Shown one piece after another: positions 36,311 to 47,976 of a stretch of DNA of 64,000 bases. The notes under the pieces were generated by a model. That model did not search any database. It worked only from the letters and a program-made list of their open reading frames with translations, and was not told the origin of the DNA. The stretch is from Fagopyrum homotropicum (taxonomy: Eukaryota; Streptophyta; Magnoliopsida; Caryophyllales; Polygonaceae): positions 52,312,993 to 52,376,992 of the forward strand of contig BSWB01000005.1 of assembly GCA_033239125.1 (NCBI GenBank). The letters are read 5' to 3'. The position numbers were made by a program, and so were the translations under genes. The stretch's first letter is position 1. Every line of letters starts with the position of its first letter.

Positions 36311-37747
36311 TCTTCTTTTCTAGTTAAACTTCTGTTTGCGGTTACCTTGTTGGCCAACTCATCTATCCCCCGACCGTGTGTGATAGTTTGCAATACCAAT
36401 TTGATCGACTAATTGTTATCTTCTTATAATTGTTCAAGCTCCTCTTGTTACATATGTACTTTTCCAAGATCGTGTATAATCCACGATATTCCGGGCACCC
36501 TCTTTCCTCGTCTTCTTCTAGGATTGCCTTGCCCTATTCATCTAGTTCCGATGGCCTCCTTTGTGCTACACATAGGTTAGAATCCTACATTGAGAAACTT
36601 GTCCTTTATAACCCAATTTGAGAGCACCTTGCCTACCTTCCACTTGATAATGCCTCCTCATATTAGTACTATGAGACCATGTGCCTTCTCTTGGACCAAA
36701 GTGGTAGCACATATTTTAATCAAGACGTCCTTTCCAAATTCATGCACGGCCTACCGTCATTCTACGTGGATCAAATGCAAAGCGATAGGTATACTCATGT
36801 GTCTCATGCTTTATATAATTCTAATTTGATATACTTTGCCTTGCTGTCTGATAGGGATACCAATATTGAGCAATCCAAACTATATACACTTGATGAAGAC
36901 CAATATATTCCCCCGGATATTGTCAATTTGTTTGTGTCTAACAAGGAAACATGCCCTCCAATTTTACTTGTCAAGGACCTGACTTTGAGTGCACACGTAT
37001 CTATACCCGACCAACTCGAAATCATGGAGCCTCTAAGGTATAATGCCTTGTCTTTATCAATTCTTGAGGCTAATTCTTGGTTTGCTCCTATGTTTTCTAT
37101 TAGTCAAGTTCCTACTTGCTCCGAGGATCTTGAGATTAAGGGAGATTAAGTCAATCATGCTTCTCGCATGTGTCGTCCCACATCATGTGTCTTGTACGAC
37201 ACATATTCCTAGGTCGTTTGTGTAGTAACATACACCACTACTACTCGACTACCCCATCCGGATGTTATTTTGGACTTACCAATGGCCTTGGTTTGGGATC
37301 CAGCCAAGGACGTTCTTATCACCTCCTTAACCGATCCTCCTTGAAAACTCGTCACGACCCCTATAGTTTCCCCAACTACAACTTCATCACTACTTATGGT
37401 GACTCTAATGAGGATATACTTTAACTGTCCATTTTGTTGAGCTTCTTAAGCACCATAAGCTAACATCAACTATATCACATCCATCGCCATTGCTAGTGAC
37501 CTTTTCAAGACATGGGCCCTATCAAGGGTCTTGTCCGTTCAAAGTTCCTTATGCAACTCATGGGCAATTTATCCCATCGCTCATTTCTTTTATACTTTTT
37601 TTTTCCATCTGATGATGTATGGCTTATTTCTCACAATTTTTCTGTTTTCACCTGGCAGCTACCAAGTAGAATTTATGCATGGGTGTACACATTGTCCGAG
37701 CTTCACGTTGACTCGGGGACGAATTAAAGGCAAGAAAGGGAGGAGGA
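36311..37747 (+). pseudogene. Unidentified coding relic (copy 2), partly open
   Basis: This is the homologue of 19863-21284. An open plus-strand stretch of 156 codons (36679-37149) includes LLDQSG, FYVDQMQSD, LYNSNLIYFALLSD, YIPPDIVNLF and SNKETCPPILLVKDL. No domain is recognised. Downstream frames are broken. The end again reads DSGTN plus a polypurine run just before LTR-like sequence at 37748. It is probably retroelement-derived, but the family is unknown. Confidence 0.5.
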
Positions 37748-38550
37748 TGTGATCCGGACTATAGAGCTTGACATCAAATTTAACAAATAAGGGGATAAAC
37801 CTGAGGAGTTAAAAAGAAAAGTTGGATCCTTCCAAAAGAAACAACTTAATGATGTTCCCAAATTTAGAATTTATAATATTTTATTTGTATTATTTATTTA
37901 TAATCCGGATGATTCATTCATTAAATTAATCCAAAAAGATTTATGAAGTCCGGGTCCAAACTTCCAATTCCACTACTACTCTCTACCAGATGAAGGAAGC
38001 ATAGATCTCAACCAGCTAATGAGGGAGGTGGCGTCCAACAACCCAACTACAGGCCTATCTCCGCCATCCTTTGACGATATATTCTATTTTTAGTTCAACT
38101 AGTTAGCTTTTGTTATTTAGGAGTGTAGTTATATGATCTCCTTCATTTTTTTAGCTAATCTAGTTAGTTTTTATATTTTTGAAGTTAAATTATGTTATCT
38201 CCCTTTCTATTTTAGTATCATACAAACTAGCTTTCTTGTTGGATTAACATCTTTCAAACCCTAACTAGTGGTATAAATAGAAGACTATCCTCTTTGTATT
38301 TCTTTTGCATAGAAGTGAAAAATATTGTGCAAAATATTATTCGATTATCCAACATATAATATATTTCAGTAATTTTTCTAAGAAGTTCATGCCGTGTTCT
38401 CTTGTTTTAAGATATGTGACTTTGCTCTTCATTCGGTTCTTAATTCAATCACTCTACATTGAATCCGGCATTGAATTCTTCTCTCTTATTCTTTGTTTTT
38501 GGTTACTAACGTTTGTGTGTTATTTGCAGCTTTCAAAAACACATGATTGT
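37748..38550 (+). mobile_element. LTR-like sequence with a TATA box (copy 2)
   Basis: Counterpart of 21285-22090, with TATAAATA at 38272-38279. The right end is undefined. Sequence from here to 40232 matches 22091-23782 and holds no recognisable gene. Confidence 0.5.
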
Positions 38551-40232
38551 CACTTCCAATATATTTTTCTAAATTTTCTCCATAATCTTCTTTTCTTATA
38601 TCCGACTCTTAGTTCTTGAGTATTAACAAGGGATATGAGGGTACTTGAGTTGAGGAACCTAGATACCTAGTTTTACCATTCTATAAAAAGGTGAGTATTG
38701 ACAAAGCCTTAGGAATTCCTTGGAGGTGACATCAGAGATCCCATTCGAAAGATCATGGCAATGCATTCGATGTCAAGGCTTCATACCCTTGGTTCACATC
38801 AACATATAACCAAATATCAGAAGGCAATTCCACAATATTGATAGTAAGTTAGCGTGATATAAAGACAACTTTGTTGATTGTCACAAATGGTTAGGATTTA
38901 TTGTTTTTGGTACATAAATGTTATCACCACGATTGTAACGTGCCCATTTGCTGAATCATTACATCGAACGATGAATTGAGGTTTGAGAATTATGTTGTCA
39001 CATAAAGTAAAGGTCTTTGACCTTAGCGGGCAAACATGAAAGTGTTTATTTGTTTTCAAGATATTATCTTTACACTCCTCAACTTAGGTGGGCCACATGT
39101 ACCATGGGTTCGTGGTTTGTAAAAGCCGAGGTTGTGGGCATATATGCCAATGTTGATTTTTTTAAGATATTCTCTTTTCGCTCCTCGATTTAGACAGACC
39201 ATGTTTACCAGTGGGTTCATGGTTTGTGCGGGTGGAGGTTGTGCCTGACCATTGTGCATCGACGAGGATTCACTTGATTAGTGATTTTTGTGTTCTTCCC
39301 GTGGATAGGGTTAGTAGGTACTATCGTGTTCAATAAATCTTGAACATGTTTTGAAATATTATCTTTTAACTGGTATTTGAGATGCAATTTCAAAAACAAA
39401 AGATGCTTAAGCATATTTTTGAGTTGTTTTGTAAATGTTCTTTGAGATGGCTTTCAGAAAGGAAACAATACATGGCTTTGTTATTATTTTATTATTAGTG
39501 ACATACTTGTTAGCATCATCATTTGCACATTTACAACATATTTTAAAATTTCTTTACAAAGGTTCTTGACTCTTCTCTTGGTTTGGTTTGAACCTTTATG
39601 ATGTTTGTCATTTGAGATGACAAATGAACTCCTTTGTTCCTATTATTTCTTGTTTACTATGGAACATCTTTTCTTGTAAATGTCACAAGAAACTTTAGTA
39701 TAGATTATTGGTGTTGTAGCGATCCTATTTTGGAGCTTTTCAAATTATGTATTGACCTCGACTTCATTGACCGCAAATAAGTCCTTAATGTATATGAGAC
39801 GTCAGTCATGGATGTGTCATTTGTGATCGGCAAATGCCTAGAATGCCGTCAATTACACAAACCAACTAGTAAATCTCCGCAATAGGAATATAAAGAAAAT
39901 ATACCAAAATGATATGGTTATTAAACTCAAAGAGGTAGAGAATGAAATATAGAATGACGATGAATACAATAAAATTAAAATAAACACATTCAACTTCCTT
40001 TTTACAAGAAAATCTCATCCCATGGAATAATATTATTAGAATGCCAAATACAATGTAGATGGTATTAATTCATAAGTTATGTAAATTTTAAATAACATAT
40101 TTTTATTAAAATGGAAGAAATGCATGGTGCAAATCATATTGTATATCCATTAAAAGTATGAGATAAATTAATGATTTTGTTCTTATTACAAAATATCACA
40201 TATCTTTACCCAAATAACAACCCCACTCCTAC

Positions 40233-40240
40233 TATATAAA
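40233..40240 (+). promoter_or_regulatory. TATA box of the cysteine-rich gene, copy 2
   Basis: TATATAAA lies 66 nt before the ATG at 40306. The spacing and flanks are the same as in copy 1, so the core promoter is intact in both copies. Confidence 0.7.
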
Positions 40241-40305
40241 TGTCTATGGTTAGGATCAAAACCTACAAGAAAAACTAAACTTTCAAAACACCAATTCAAT
40301 TATCC

Positions 40306-41089
40306 ATGACAACATTAAGCTTACAACAACTTCTCACAGAAAAGATAATATGTTTAGCTTTCATGTGGATGGTTATACAATTGGTTTCATCCACCGCTAC
40401 TTCATCCACCGCTACTTCAACAGCTATAAGTGATAAATGCATTAAAGTGTGTACGAAGGATTGCGGGCCATTTCCACCAGGCACAAAATCTAATATATGT
40501 GTTTCAGTATGCAACCATCGTTGCCCAGAAGACTCATCACAAACAACATATAATTCTATTGGGTGTACGTATAGTTTTTGTGTTACTTTAGTCATCTTAT
40601 ACAATTAAGTATATGTTTTTTAAAAGTAATTTTGTGTATTTGTATTGGAACAGTTATAAGTCAGAAATGTATTGAAGAGTGTAAGGAATCCTGCCAGAAT
40701 GCTCCAAATGTAGATTCATGCGTTTCATCATGCGAATCCAATTGCCCTCAAGCTTCACCATCCACTACATATAATTCCATTGGATGTACGTATGCATTTT
40801 TATATAATACATTAAATTATGCAGTGCTCCAAGTAATTTTGTACATTTTATTTTTGAACAGATATAAGACCCAAATGCATTCAGATGTGTACGCAATCGT
40901 GCGCTTATTATCCACCTGGTCCAGATCAAACTAATTGTATTTCAAGTTGTGAAACCGATTGTCCCCAAGGTTTATCCTCCGCCGCCAAGCGTAAGTTCAT
41001 CTCTATAATAAATAAATAAAAATTTTTATATTGTGTAATTACAAACTTATTGGTTATATATCGATTATTTTTTAGGTACCGTTGATTAG
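40306..41089 (+). CDS. Secreted three-module cysteine-rich protein, copy 2
   Basis: The four-exon model predicts 177 residues. Exons are 40306-40564, 40654-40785, 40862-40990 and 41076-41089, with introns of 89, 76 and 85 nt, all GT-AG and phase 1, exactly as in copy 1. All 18 module cysteines, the signal peptide and the stop position are kept. Relative to copy 1 there is a 15-bp tandem duplication that adds five Ser/Thr/Ala residues just after the signal peptide. By eye I count seven replacement and five silent changes. Modules: exon 1 (X11 centre), exon 2 (X8), exon 3 (X11). Both genes look intact. The function is unknown; a secreted defence or signalling peptide precursor is plausible. Retention of intron 1 would give 100 residues. 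Confidence 0.8.
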
Positions 41090-41849
41090 AAGGTACGCAA
41101 CGATGAAAATAAATTATGAATGTATGAAAAGCTTTTCATAAGATACGGGAAATTGAATTTCATTGAATCATATCAATAATGAATAAGATTTATATCAATC
41201 ACTTATTATCAATCATACTAAATGTAATGTGACTCATCCAATAATATATTATAATTTCCGTTCGTCTATTAATTTATTCGGTTCATCTACTTATCCTTTC
41301 ATCACAAGTTCAAAATTTTTTCTTATCTATGTCATTTCAACACCACATATTGTGATCTTATATATTCATAATATTGTGTCCCTAATATAATTAATTTTGG
41401 TTTCAAAATAAAAAAAAATGGACCGAAATCTCTACTTCATAATGTTGGAATTATCAATTCTTTAAACCACAAACACCAAGAGTCAACCGTACTACAATTA
41501 TTAAGAAATCAATCATTACATACATGGTTTCATAGCTTCATCGGATAAATTTTGGTGTGGACTCTACAATCCGAATGAGCGTCTTAGTATTTAATTTTTC
41601 CCAGTCTAATCTCCTTAGGTTTCTCTACACTTTTTCTTTGATAGGTGGAGAATCAAAAATGGTATATCGATTCGACGCGTTGGGTACCATAACCCAACAT
41701 GTTTATATATTGATAAAATAGTATCTCATTAGGCTATTGGGTAACCACTCAAGGTTCATTCGACATCACCATTATTTGGGATTATCTTAAAGAAGATTAT
41801 TTTGAAAGATTATTTGAAAAAAACATAAACCAATTGTACTTGGATTATC

Positions 41850-41893
41850 GATTATTTTGGAGATTATTTAAAATTATAATCTCCAAAATAATC
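41850..41893. repeat. 18-bp perfect inverted repeat (copy 2)
   Basis: The same stem as 25384-25427: arms 41850-41867 and 41876-41893, loop TTAAAATT. Confidence 0.8.
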
Positions 41894-42421
41894 TCTCTTT
41901 TTTTTTGTCGAATAAACCGTCTTTAAGTTATTACCCCTTATTTAAAGTCTACATGCTTTACTTATTGGAATCACTATAGGCTACTAAAAAATATTCATAT
42001 AATATAATTGTGGATTATAATATGCAAGCCCATAATAAGTGTAATATCCGGAATTTTTATTCCGTTTAATTATGTAGCAAACCGGATTTCGATCCGTTGA
42101 TCCTTATCTGTCTACCTAGTCGTACACACTATCTCAAAATTTTATCATTTTATGTACCTTCACTTCACATAAAATGATAGAATTTTTATATCAAACCCTA
42201 ATCCACCAAACCCTAGTTTATATCATGACATGTCCTTGACAAAACCATGGCGTCCTTTTGACGAGACCAAGACGAGACCATGCCGAGAGTTGACGAGACC
42301 ATGATGAGATCATGACAAGGCCATGCATGGGCTTGACAAATCCATGACACGTTTTGACAAAGCTATGACAAAGCCTTGACAAAAGCCCACTCTTATTCTT
42401 ACCTTACCTCAACCCATGTTC

Positions 42422-43285
42422 CTTGTTGGATTTTTGTCCAGCCCTTTGCTTCTCATTTGTTCTACACGGATCTGAGCAGTCCAGGAGGCCCAGCTGAAGA
42501 TGGCCCAACGAGCTCCTCTCTTGTGTGCTGGCAAGCAACATACATCGGCCCTAAAGGAGAAGGAAACCGTGAACTATCTCTCTTCCCATCTCCTTGTAAC
42601 GTCCGGAAATCACGCAGGCAATCACACACATATCTTCTCTCCTTTTCAGCCACGCCTTGTTTCCATCCAGAAGCACGAGAGCACTCTTCCCCTACTGTAG
42701 CGACATATCTCTCCCACAACCGTTGACTCCATCCACTAAACTCTACCTAGCGGCCTTCAGCGTAGCAGCGACCTTCGGTACAGGACGACCTTCAGCACAA
42801 CAACGGCTTCAGCGCAGCAGTGGGCTTCGTCCCAAGATCTTCAGCGCAACGGTCTTGTTGTATTTTTGTCAAGCCCTTTTCTTCTCATTTTGTTCTACAC
42901 GGATCTGAGCAGTCCAGGAAGCCCAGCTGAAGATGGATCAACGAGCTCCTCTCTTGTGTGCTGGCAAGCAACATACATCAGCCCTGAAGGAGAAGAAAAC
43001 CGTGAACTATCTCTCTTCCCATCTCCTTGTAACGTCTGGAAATCAAGTAGGCAATCACACACGTATCTTCTCTCCTTTTCAGCCACGCCTTGTTTCCATC
43101 CAGAAGCACGAGAGCACTCTTCCCCTGCTGCAGCGACATATCTCTCCCACAACCGTAGACTTCATCCACTGAACTCTACCCAACGGCCTTCAGCGTAGAT
43201 GCGAACTTCAACACAGGACGACCTTCAGCACATCAACAACTTCAGCGCAACAGTGGGCTTCATCCTAGGATCTTCAACGCGACGG
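42422..43285. repeat. 432-bp tandem duplication inside LTR C5
   Basis: CTTGTTGGATTTTTGTC at 42422 recurs as CTTGTTGTATTTTTGTC at 42854, and the following 400 bp match closely, including GGATCTGAGCAGTCCAGGA. Short paired ORFs (42500 and 42933, 42462 and 42895) are a by-product of this duplication. Confidence 0.85.
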
Positions 43286-43373
43286 TCTTCAGTGCAGCAG
43301 TGAGGACTCTTCTACACACGCACAGATTGCCTCCGGGAGTTTGGTCTTCACGCAACCTTCCACATAGGTGAGT

Positions 43374-45197
43374 TGTTACGCTAAGAACGTGTGTACGCAA
43401 TAAGCTTTAAATTTATAAACTCGATATATTTCTCCTAACTCCTAGCGAACCCGCAGTGTACAAGACGTTTGTAGTAGGGATAGTATTCCGAGGTCGAACA
43501 CAAAGAATAAGGTGAGATTGATTCGATTTATGATTAGGTTTAGTGAAGATCTAGGTTGCAGAAAAGAGAAAGAAATAAAGAAATGAAAACCTCAATGTTT
43601 TTGGTTGGTTTTTAGGTGATCAATCAAGGATCGCTAATGATGCAACGTAAACAATCAACTAAGCTAACGAATCAACACAAACAAACAAGCTAAACACGAG
43701 ATATGAATCAAGAGAGAAAAGCGGATTCTAGGGGTTGGAAATTCCAGTTATGGCATAGGACTCAACCTATCTAATCATTTCTTGGATTAACTATGATATG
43801 TTGGGAGTGAGTGTTTCTAGATTGGGATCAATCACCGGGTAGGTCTCATGGTCCGCTAGTCCGTCCCTAAGGTCTCATCACCGGGTAAGTCTCTAAGAAC
43901 CTAAGGGATGGAATTCTACACAAACCGGATTGTTACCTAGGGATCTAACTTATCCTTACCGGGTAAGTCTCGAAGGGTTAGTTCTAAACAACTATCCTAG
44001 CACACTTAATCCAATGGCGGCTTGTGAGGCTCACCACTACCTAAGGTTTGTCATCTTTGGAATCTAAGAGTAAGGATTACCGGGTAAGTCTCACCTAACA
44101 CTTAGTTGCTAACACTAGGTTACCCTAGAGTAGATTTAACTCAACAAACACTAGGATTTCAACATTCTAACAATCTAAAACTAGATCCATCGAACCAGGG
44201 AGAATCACGGGGTATTCTACCAAGTCCACGGCCGTGGTTTGGCAAGAACAACCCGTGGACTCTAACAGAGGCTACGTCCAAGTAAGTGACTCATCCAAGA
44301 GCAAATCTAAGTCCATCCTATCATAGTCCTAGCCATAACCATCCTTTCCTTACCCTAGAATCACATATATTTAGCCTACAACATGCATCATAACAATCGA
44401 AATCATCAAGCATAAAATCATAGTTTCCATTTGCAAGATAATGAAGAGAAAGAGATGAACAAGTGAAGTAAACAAAACCAAGCTGAAAGTAAGATTAAAA
44501 TGACTCACAACCCTTCCAAAAGAAGGTTTAGATGGTTCATACAACTCTAAAAATCGATTCCGAAATTCTTCACTACAAAGGCTATCAAGGTCTAACAATG
44601 GTGTGTTCTTCTCCTTCCTTTCCAATGGAGCTCTTTTTCTTCCTCCAATGGTAGCTTCCCTCCTTAGAGAATCTTCTTGTTGTGCTTGGGAATGTGGAAT
44701 TGGATAGTGGAATGGAAGATGAAAGATGCCCCTCTCAGCCAATGCAGGACCACTTTTATACTACAACTTTGCAAGAGCTGGCCAAGAGATCGTGGCACAA
44801 CTGTCACAACCGCCTGGCAAGAACCACGGTTGGTTCCACGGCCGTGGAATGGCAGTGAACCGTGGTTTGGTGCTTCAGCGTTGCCTTGGTTCATTAAGCT
44901 TTGATTTGGTGCATGGCTTGTATTGGCAAGGTTCCATGAGTCATATTTATCCCTTAGCTTGCATTCAAATGAGTCCGAGGGTGTGTCATTTTGATGAACG
45001 ATCCTCAAACGTATCGTTTTAAGCTCCTAATTCTCCCAAAATACCTACAAAGCAATGCAAGAGTCCGTGTAGACGTCTATCTCGAGAAATTACGTGAATT
45101 GAGTGCAAACGTCGTGAACTAGCGCTAAACCATGCATGAATGAGTGAGAAATTTATCTAAATGACTACCTAAACCTAAGTCATAAATCGTGTTATCA
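43374..45197 (-). mobile_element. Athila-like element, 3' LTR
   Basis: 1824 bp, TGTTACGCTAAG to CGTGTTATCA on the + strand, with TGAGT at 43369-43373 as the left half of the target repeat. By eye it differs from the other LTR by roughly 30 substitutions and one or two indels (about 98% identity), which suggests a fairly recent insertion. It has two perfect CCACGGCCGTGG palindromes at 44226 and 44836. The short ORFs inside (44371-44742, 44664-45008) recur in the other LTR and are not separate genes. Confidence 0.95.
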
Positions 45198-45214
45198 AAA
45201 ATACCCCATACTTA
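45198..45214 (-). other. Polypurine tract of the Athila-like element
   Basis: The minus strand reads TTAAGTATGGGGTATTTT immediately before the 3' LTR. A near copy (AAGTATGGGGTGGGG) lies 1.2 kb upstream at 46427-46443. Confidence 0.75.
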
Positions 45215-46873
45215 AGGTTTGCTGGTCCCCGAGCAAATTCTCAACTATAGACTAGGAGATGACATGATTTATGTATGCAGAAAAATGGCAAAATCTTTTT
45301 AGGTTTGTGCTTCTACTATTGGATCACCTTCATAGTCATGTTTCATGGCAATGGACAAGCAATTATGTATCAAGCAAATGAAGGCACGGAAAGACAATTA
45401 TACTTAACTCGAAAGTATGCATGAAATGTAAAAATGAAGAAGTCAAGATGATCAAGAGCATATCCAATCTAGATTACTAAGTCTTACAAACATGCAAATA
45501 GGTCATAAGGTCTTATGAAATAAAAGGCCAAGAAACGTTGTGATTAGGTGGGGATTTTTCTAGGCTATATGATGCTAATCCCGGAATGGAAATAACTTCA
45601 CAATCTTCTCCTCTATCAACTTCCCTCAAGTGTATATTTTCTCCATCTTTTCTTTCTTTTCTTTTTCTTCTACTTATTTTTGAGACAATGGCATTGGTGT
45701 ACAAAAGCCGAAACCTTGGTGATTAGCCATCCTCGGATTTTTTCTATTTTTCGAGGTGCATCCACACCGGGCACACATACCAAAGCTCGTTAGGACTATC
45801 GGTTTATTTGACTTTGGCAAGGCACCAACACCTGATTATGTGAAGTGTGCCGAGTTACTTGTCATTTAGACCAATGTCCCCAAACCTATATTTTTGTCTA
45901 CACTTTCACAACAAATTTAGCATTTTATTCATGGCATTCCTTTATCAACATCTTCGCCCCACGCTTGTTTTCACACACATCAACACACTAACATGCTCCT
46001 ATTCCCGGATGGGTCAAAAGAGGTCAAATTTATATCAATTGAGGTGCTCAAACAACATGATCAAGATGAGAAGAAGAGAGAGATGAATCGCCTCATTCAT
46101 TCCTAGATGGTGTGGAAGAACTAGCATGTAATTTCGACTTTCAATACTCAATCCATTCTAGGCAACATCATGATCACAAATCATTCATGGGATTCAAGAT
46201 AAGTACTTCAAGTCCACATATGCATTCATCAATTTAACACATAAGGCCATCCATAGCCAATCCACAAGACAAGATTCATCATTAGGGTCATATCCAAGCC
46301 TAGAAAGCACAAAATTGTTTTTAAATTTTCTGAATTTTTATGAGATTTTCGAAATGAGTATACACAATGCAAGACATGTGAAAATATTAAACTACTCTAG
46401 ATGCTCATCATGCAAAGGATCATGCAAACCCCACCCCATACTTAGAAACACATTATCCCCAATGTGTAAATGAAGTAAAGAGGAGTGAAAGAAGGTTCTC
46501 TCACAATGTAAAATGGTTTGCTAATGGTATTTGGGATTTCTCAAGTGAAGTTGATGTTGGATGATCCTATCAACAATGGTAGAGAGCTCTAAGTGTTCAT
46601 CAAGGCATCGGGACCCGCGCTAGACACCGCTAGCCGTCCAAGTTCCGCGTCCGCTCCACCCATAATTGATGAGGGGCTCGTCATCATCATTCACTTTCTA
46701 TGCAAGGTTTCCAATGCTACCAAGACTCTAGCACACACACAAAATACACCAAACACACAAAAACAGAAAAATCTAAAACAAAAACAAAACGAGAAAGGGA
46801 AAACGTTACCAATGGGTTGCCTCCCACCAAGCGCTTTTTTAAGGTCATTAGCTTGACCAAACTCGGGGGCGTC
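45215..46873 (-). other. Athila-like 3' untranslated region, no env-like gene seen
   Basis: About 1.66 kb between the end of pol and the 3' LTR. Some Athila elements carry an extra env-like ORF here. This one shows only short ORFs with no membrane or signal features I can support. It holds the second polypurine-like tract. Confidence 0.6.
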
Positions 46874-47976
46874 TCATTCTAGGTGAAGTGGGGCAATCAT
46901 ATCTACCGGAGCACCCGGGACATACTTCTTCAACCGGTGCCCATTCACCTTGAAATCTCCACAATGCTCCCCTCCTATCTCAATAGCTCCATGGGGGAAG
47001 ATCTTTTTCACCACATATGGCCCGGTCCATCTTGATTTTAGTTTTCCGGGGAAAAGCCGCATCCTTGAGTTGAAGAGAAGGACAAGGTCGCCTTCACTCA
47101 ACTCCTCGGGATGAGGCGTTTGTCATGCCACCTTTTGGTTCTCTCCTTGTAGATCCGGGCATTCTCATAGGCATCCAACCGGATCTCCTCAAGGGCATTC
47201 AAGTCAAGCAACCTCTTCTCTCCCGCCTCCTTGAGGTTAAAATTTAGCCACTTAATGGCCCAATAAGCTCTATGCTCCATCTCTACCGGAAGGTGGCAAG
47301 ACTTGCCATATACTAACTTGTAGGGAGTGGTGCCAATAGGTGTCTTGAAGGCGGTTCTATATGCCCATAAGGCATCATCGAGCTTCATAACCCAATCCTT
47401 TCTCGTCCTAGAGACCGTCTTCTCAAGAATTTCCTTTATCTCCAGGTTGGAGATTTCCACTTGGCCACTAGTTTGGGGATGGTAAGGTGTTGCCACCTTA
47501 TGAGTCACCCCATACTTAGCCAAAAGTGCCCCAAAGTTCCTATTAGTGAAGTGCTTCCCTCCATCACTTATGATCACCCTTGGTCTTCCAAACCTAGGAA
47601 AGATCACTCGGTTGAAGAACCGCACTACAACCTTGGCATCATTTGTAGGAGAGGCGATTGCCTCCACCCATCTTGAAACATAGTCAACCGCCAATAGGAT
47701 GTAGAGGTTGCCACATGAAGAAGGGAATGGTCCCATGAAGTCCACACCCCACACATCAAATATCTCCACTTCTTGTATGTTGTTCAAGGGCATCTCATTC
47801 CTCCTTGAGATGTTGCCTGTCCTTTGGCAAGCATCACAAGCTACCACAAAGCTTTGCACATCCTTGAACAAACTTGGCCAAAAGAAGCCCGATTGCAACA
47901 CCTTCGCACATGTGTTGTGTGAGCTAGCATGCCCTCCACATGGCAAGGAATGACAATGGCGGATCACACTCTCCAC
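46874..47976 (-). pseudogene. Athila-like integrase, frame-broken
   Basis: The main frame (47976-47098, 292 codons) starts within the zinc-binding region (H9, H16, C47, C50 of the frame). It continues through a retroviral-type catalytic core: D79 in VDFMGPF, D138 in ISDGGKHF and E174 in HPQTSGQVEISN, giving a D,D(35)E arrangement. The C-terminal part with GDLVLLFNSRM, LKSRWTGPYVV and HGAIEI continues in another frame (47101-46874). The switch fits loss of one base in a run of G near 47103. Integrase would insert the reverse-transcribed copy. This frame is also separated by a frameshift from the RT frame upstream, so it cannot be made as a normal polyprotein. Confidence 0.9.

Larger units (their letters stand above)
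30267..42039. repeat. Segmental duplication, copy 2 (interrupted)
   Basis: It matches 18905-25565 apart from the insertion at 31022-36102 plus its target repeat. It ends at 42039 only because a family C LTR interrupts the CCCATAATAAG motif there; the sequence that follows this motif in copy 1 is not in the window. Both copies share the hairpin-zone deletion in their family C LTR (19780 and 36226), so that deletion predates the duplication. Confidence 0.9.

Noticed and set aside
42462..43198. Paired similar ORFs that look like a small gene family
   Set aside because: They are the same sequence twice because of the 432-bp tandem duplication inside an LTR, are open on both strands, and have no domain.
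44371..45008. Two overlapping ORFs repeated at 53749-54386
   Set aside because: Both pairs lie inside the two LTRs of the Athila-like element; the repetition is LTR identity, not gene conservation.
45215..46873. Env-like gene downstream of Athila integrase
   Set aside because: Some Athila elements have one here, but no ORF above about 90 codons and no signal or membrane pattern supports it in this copy.
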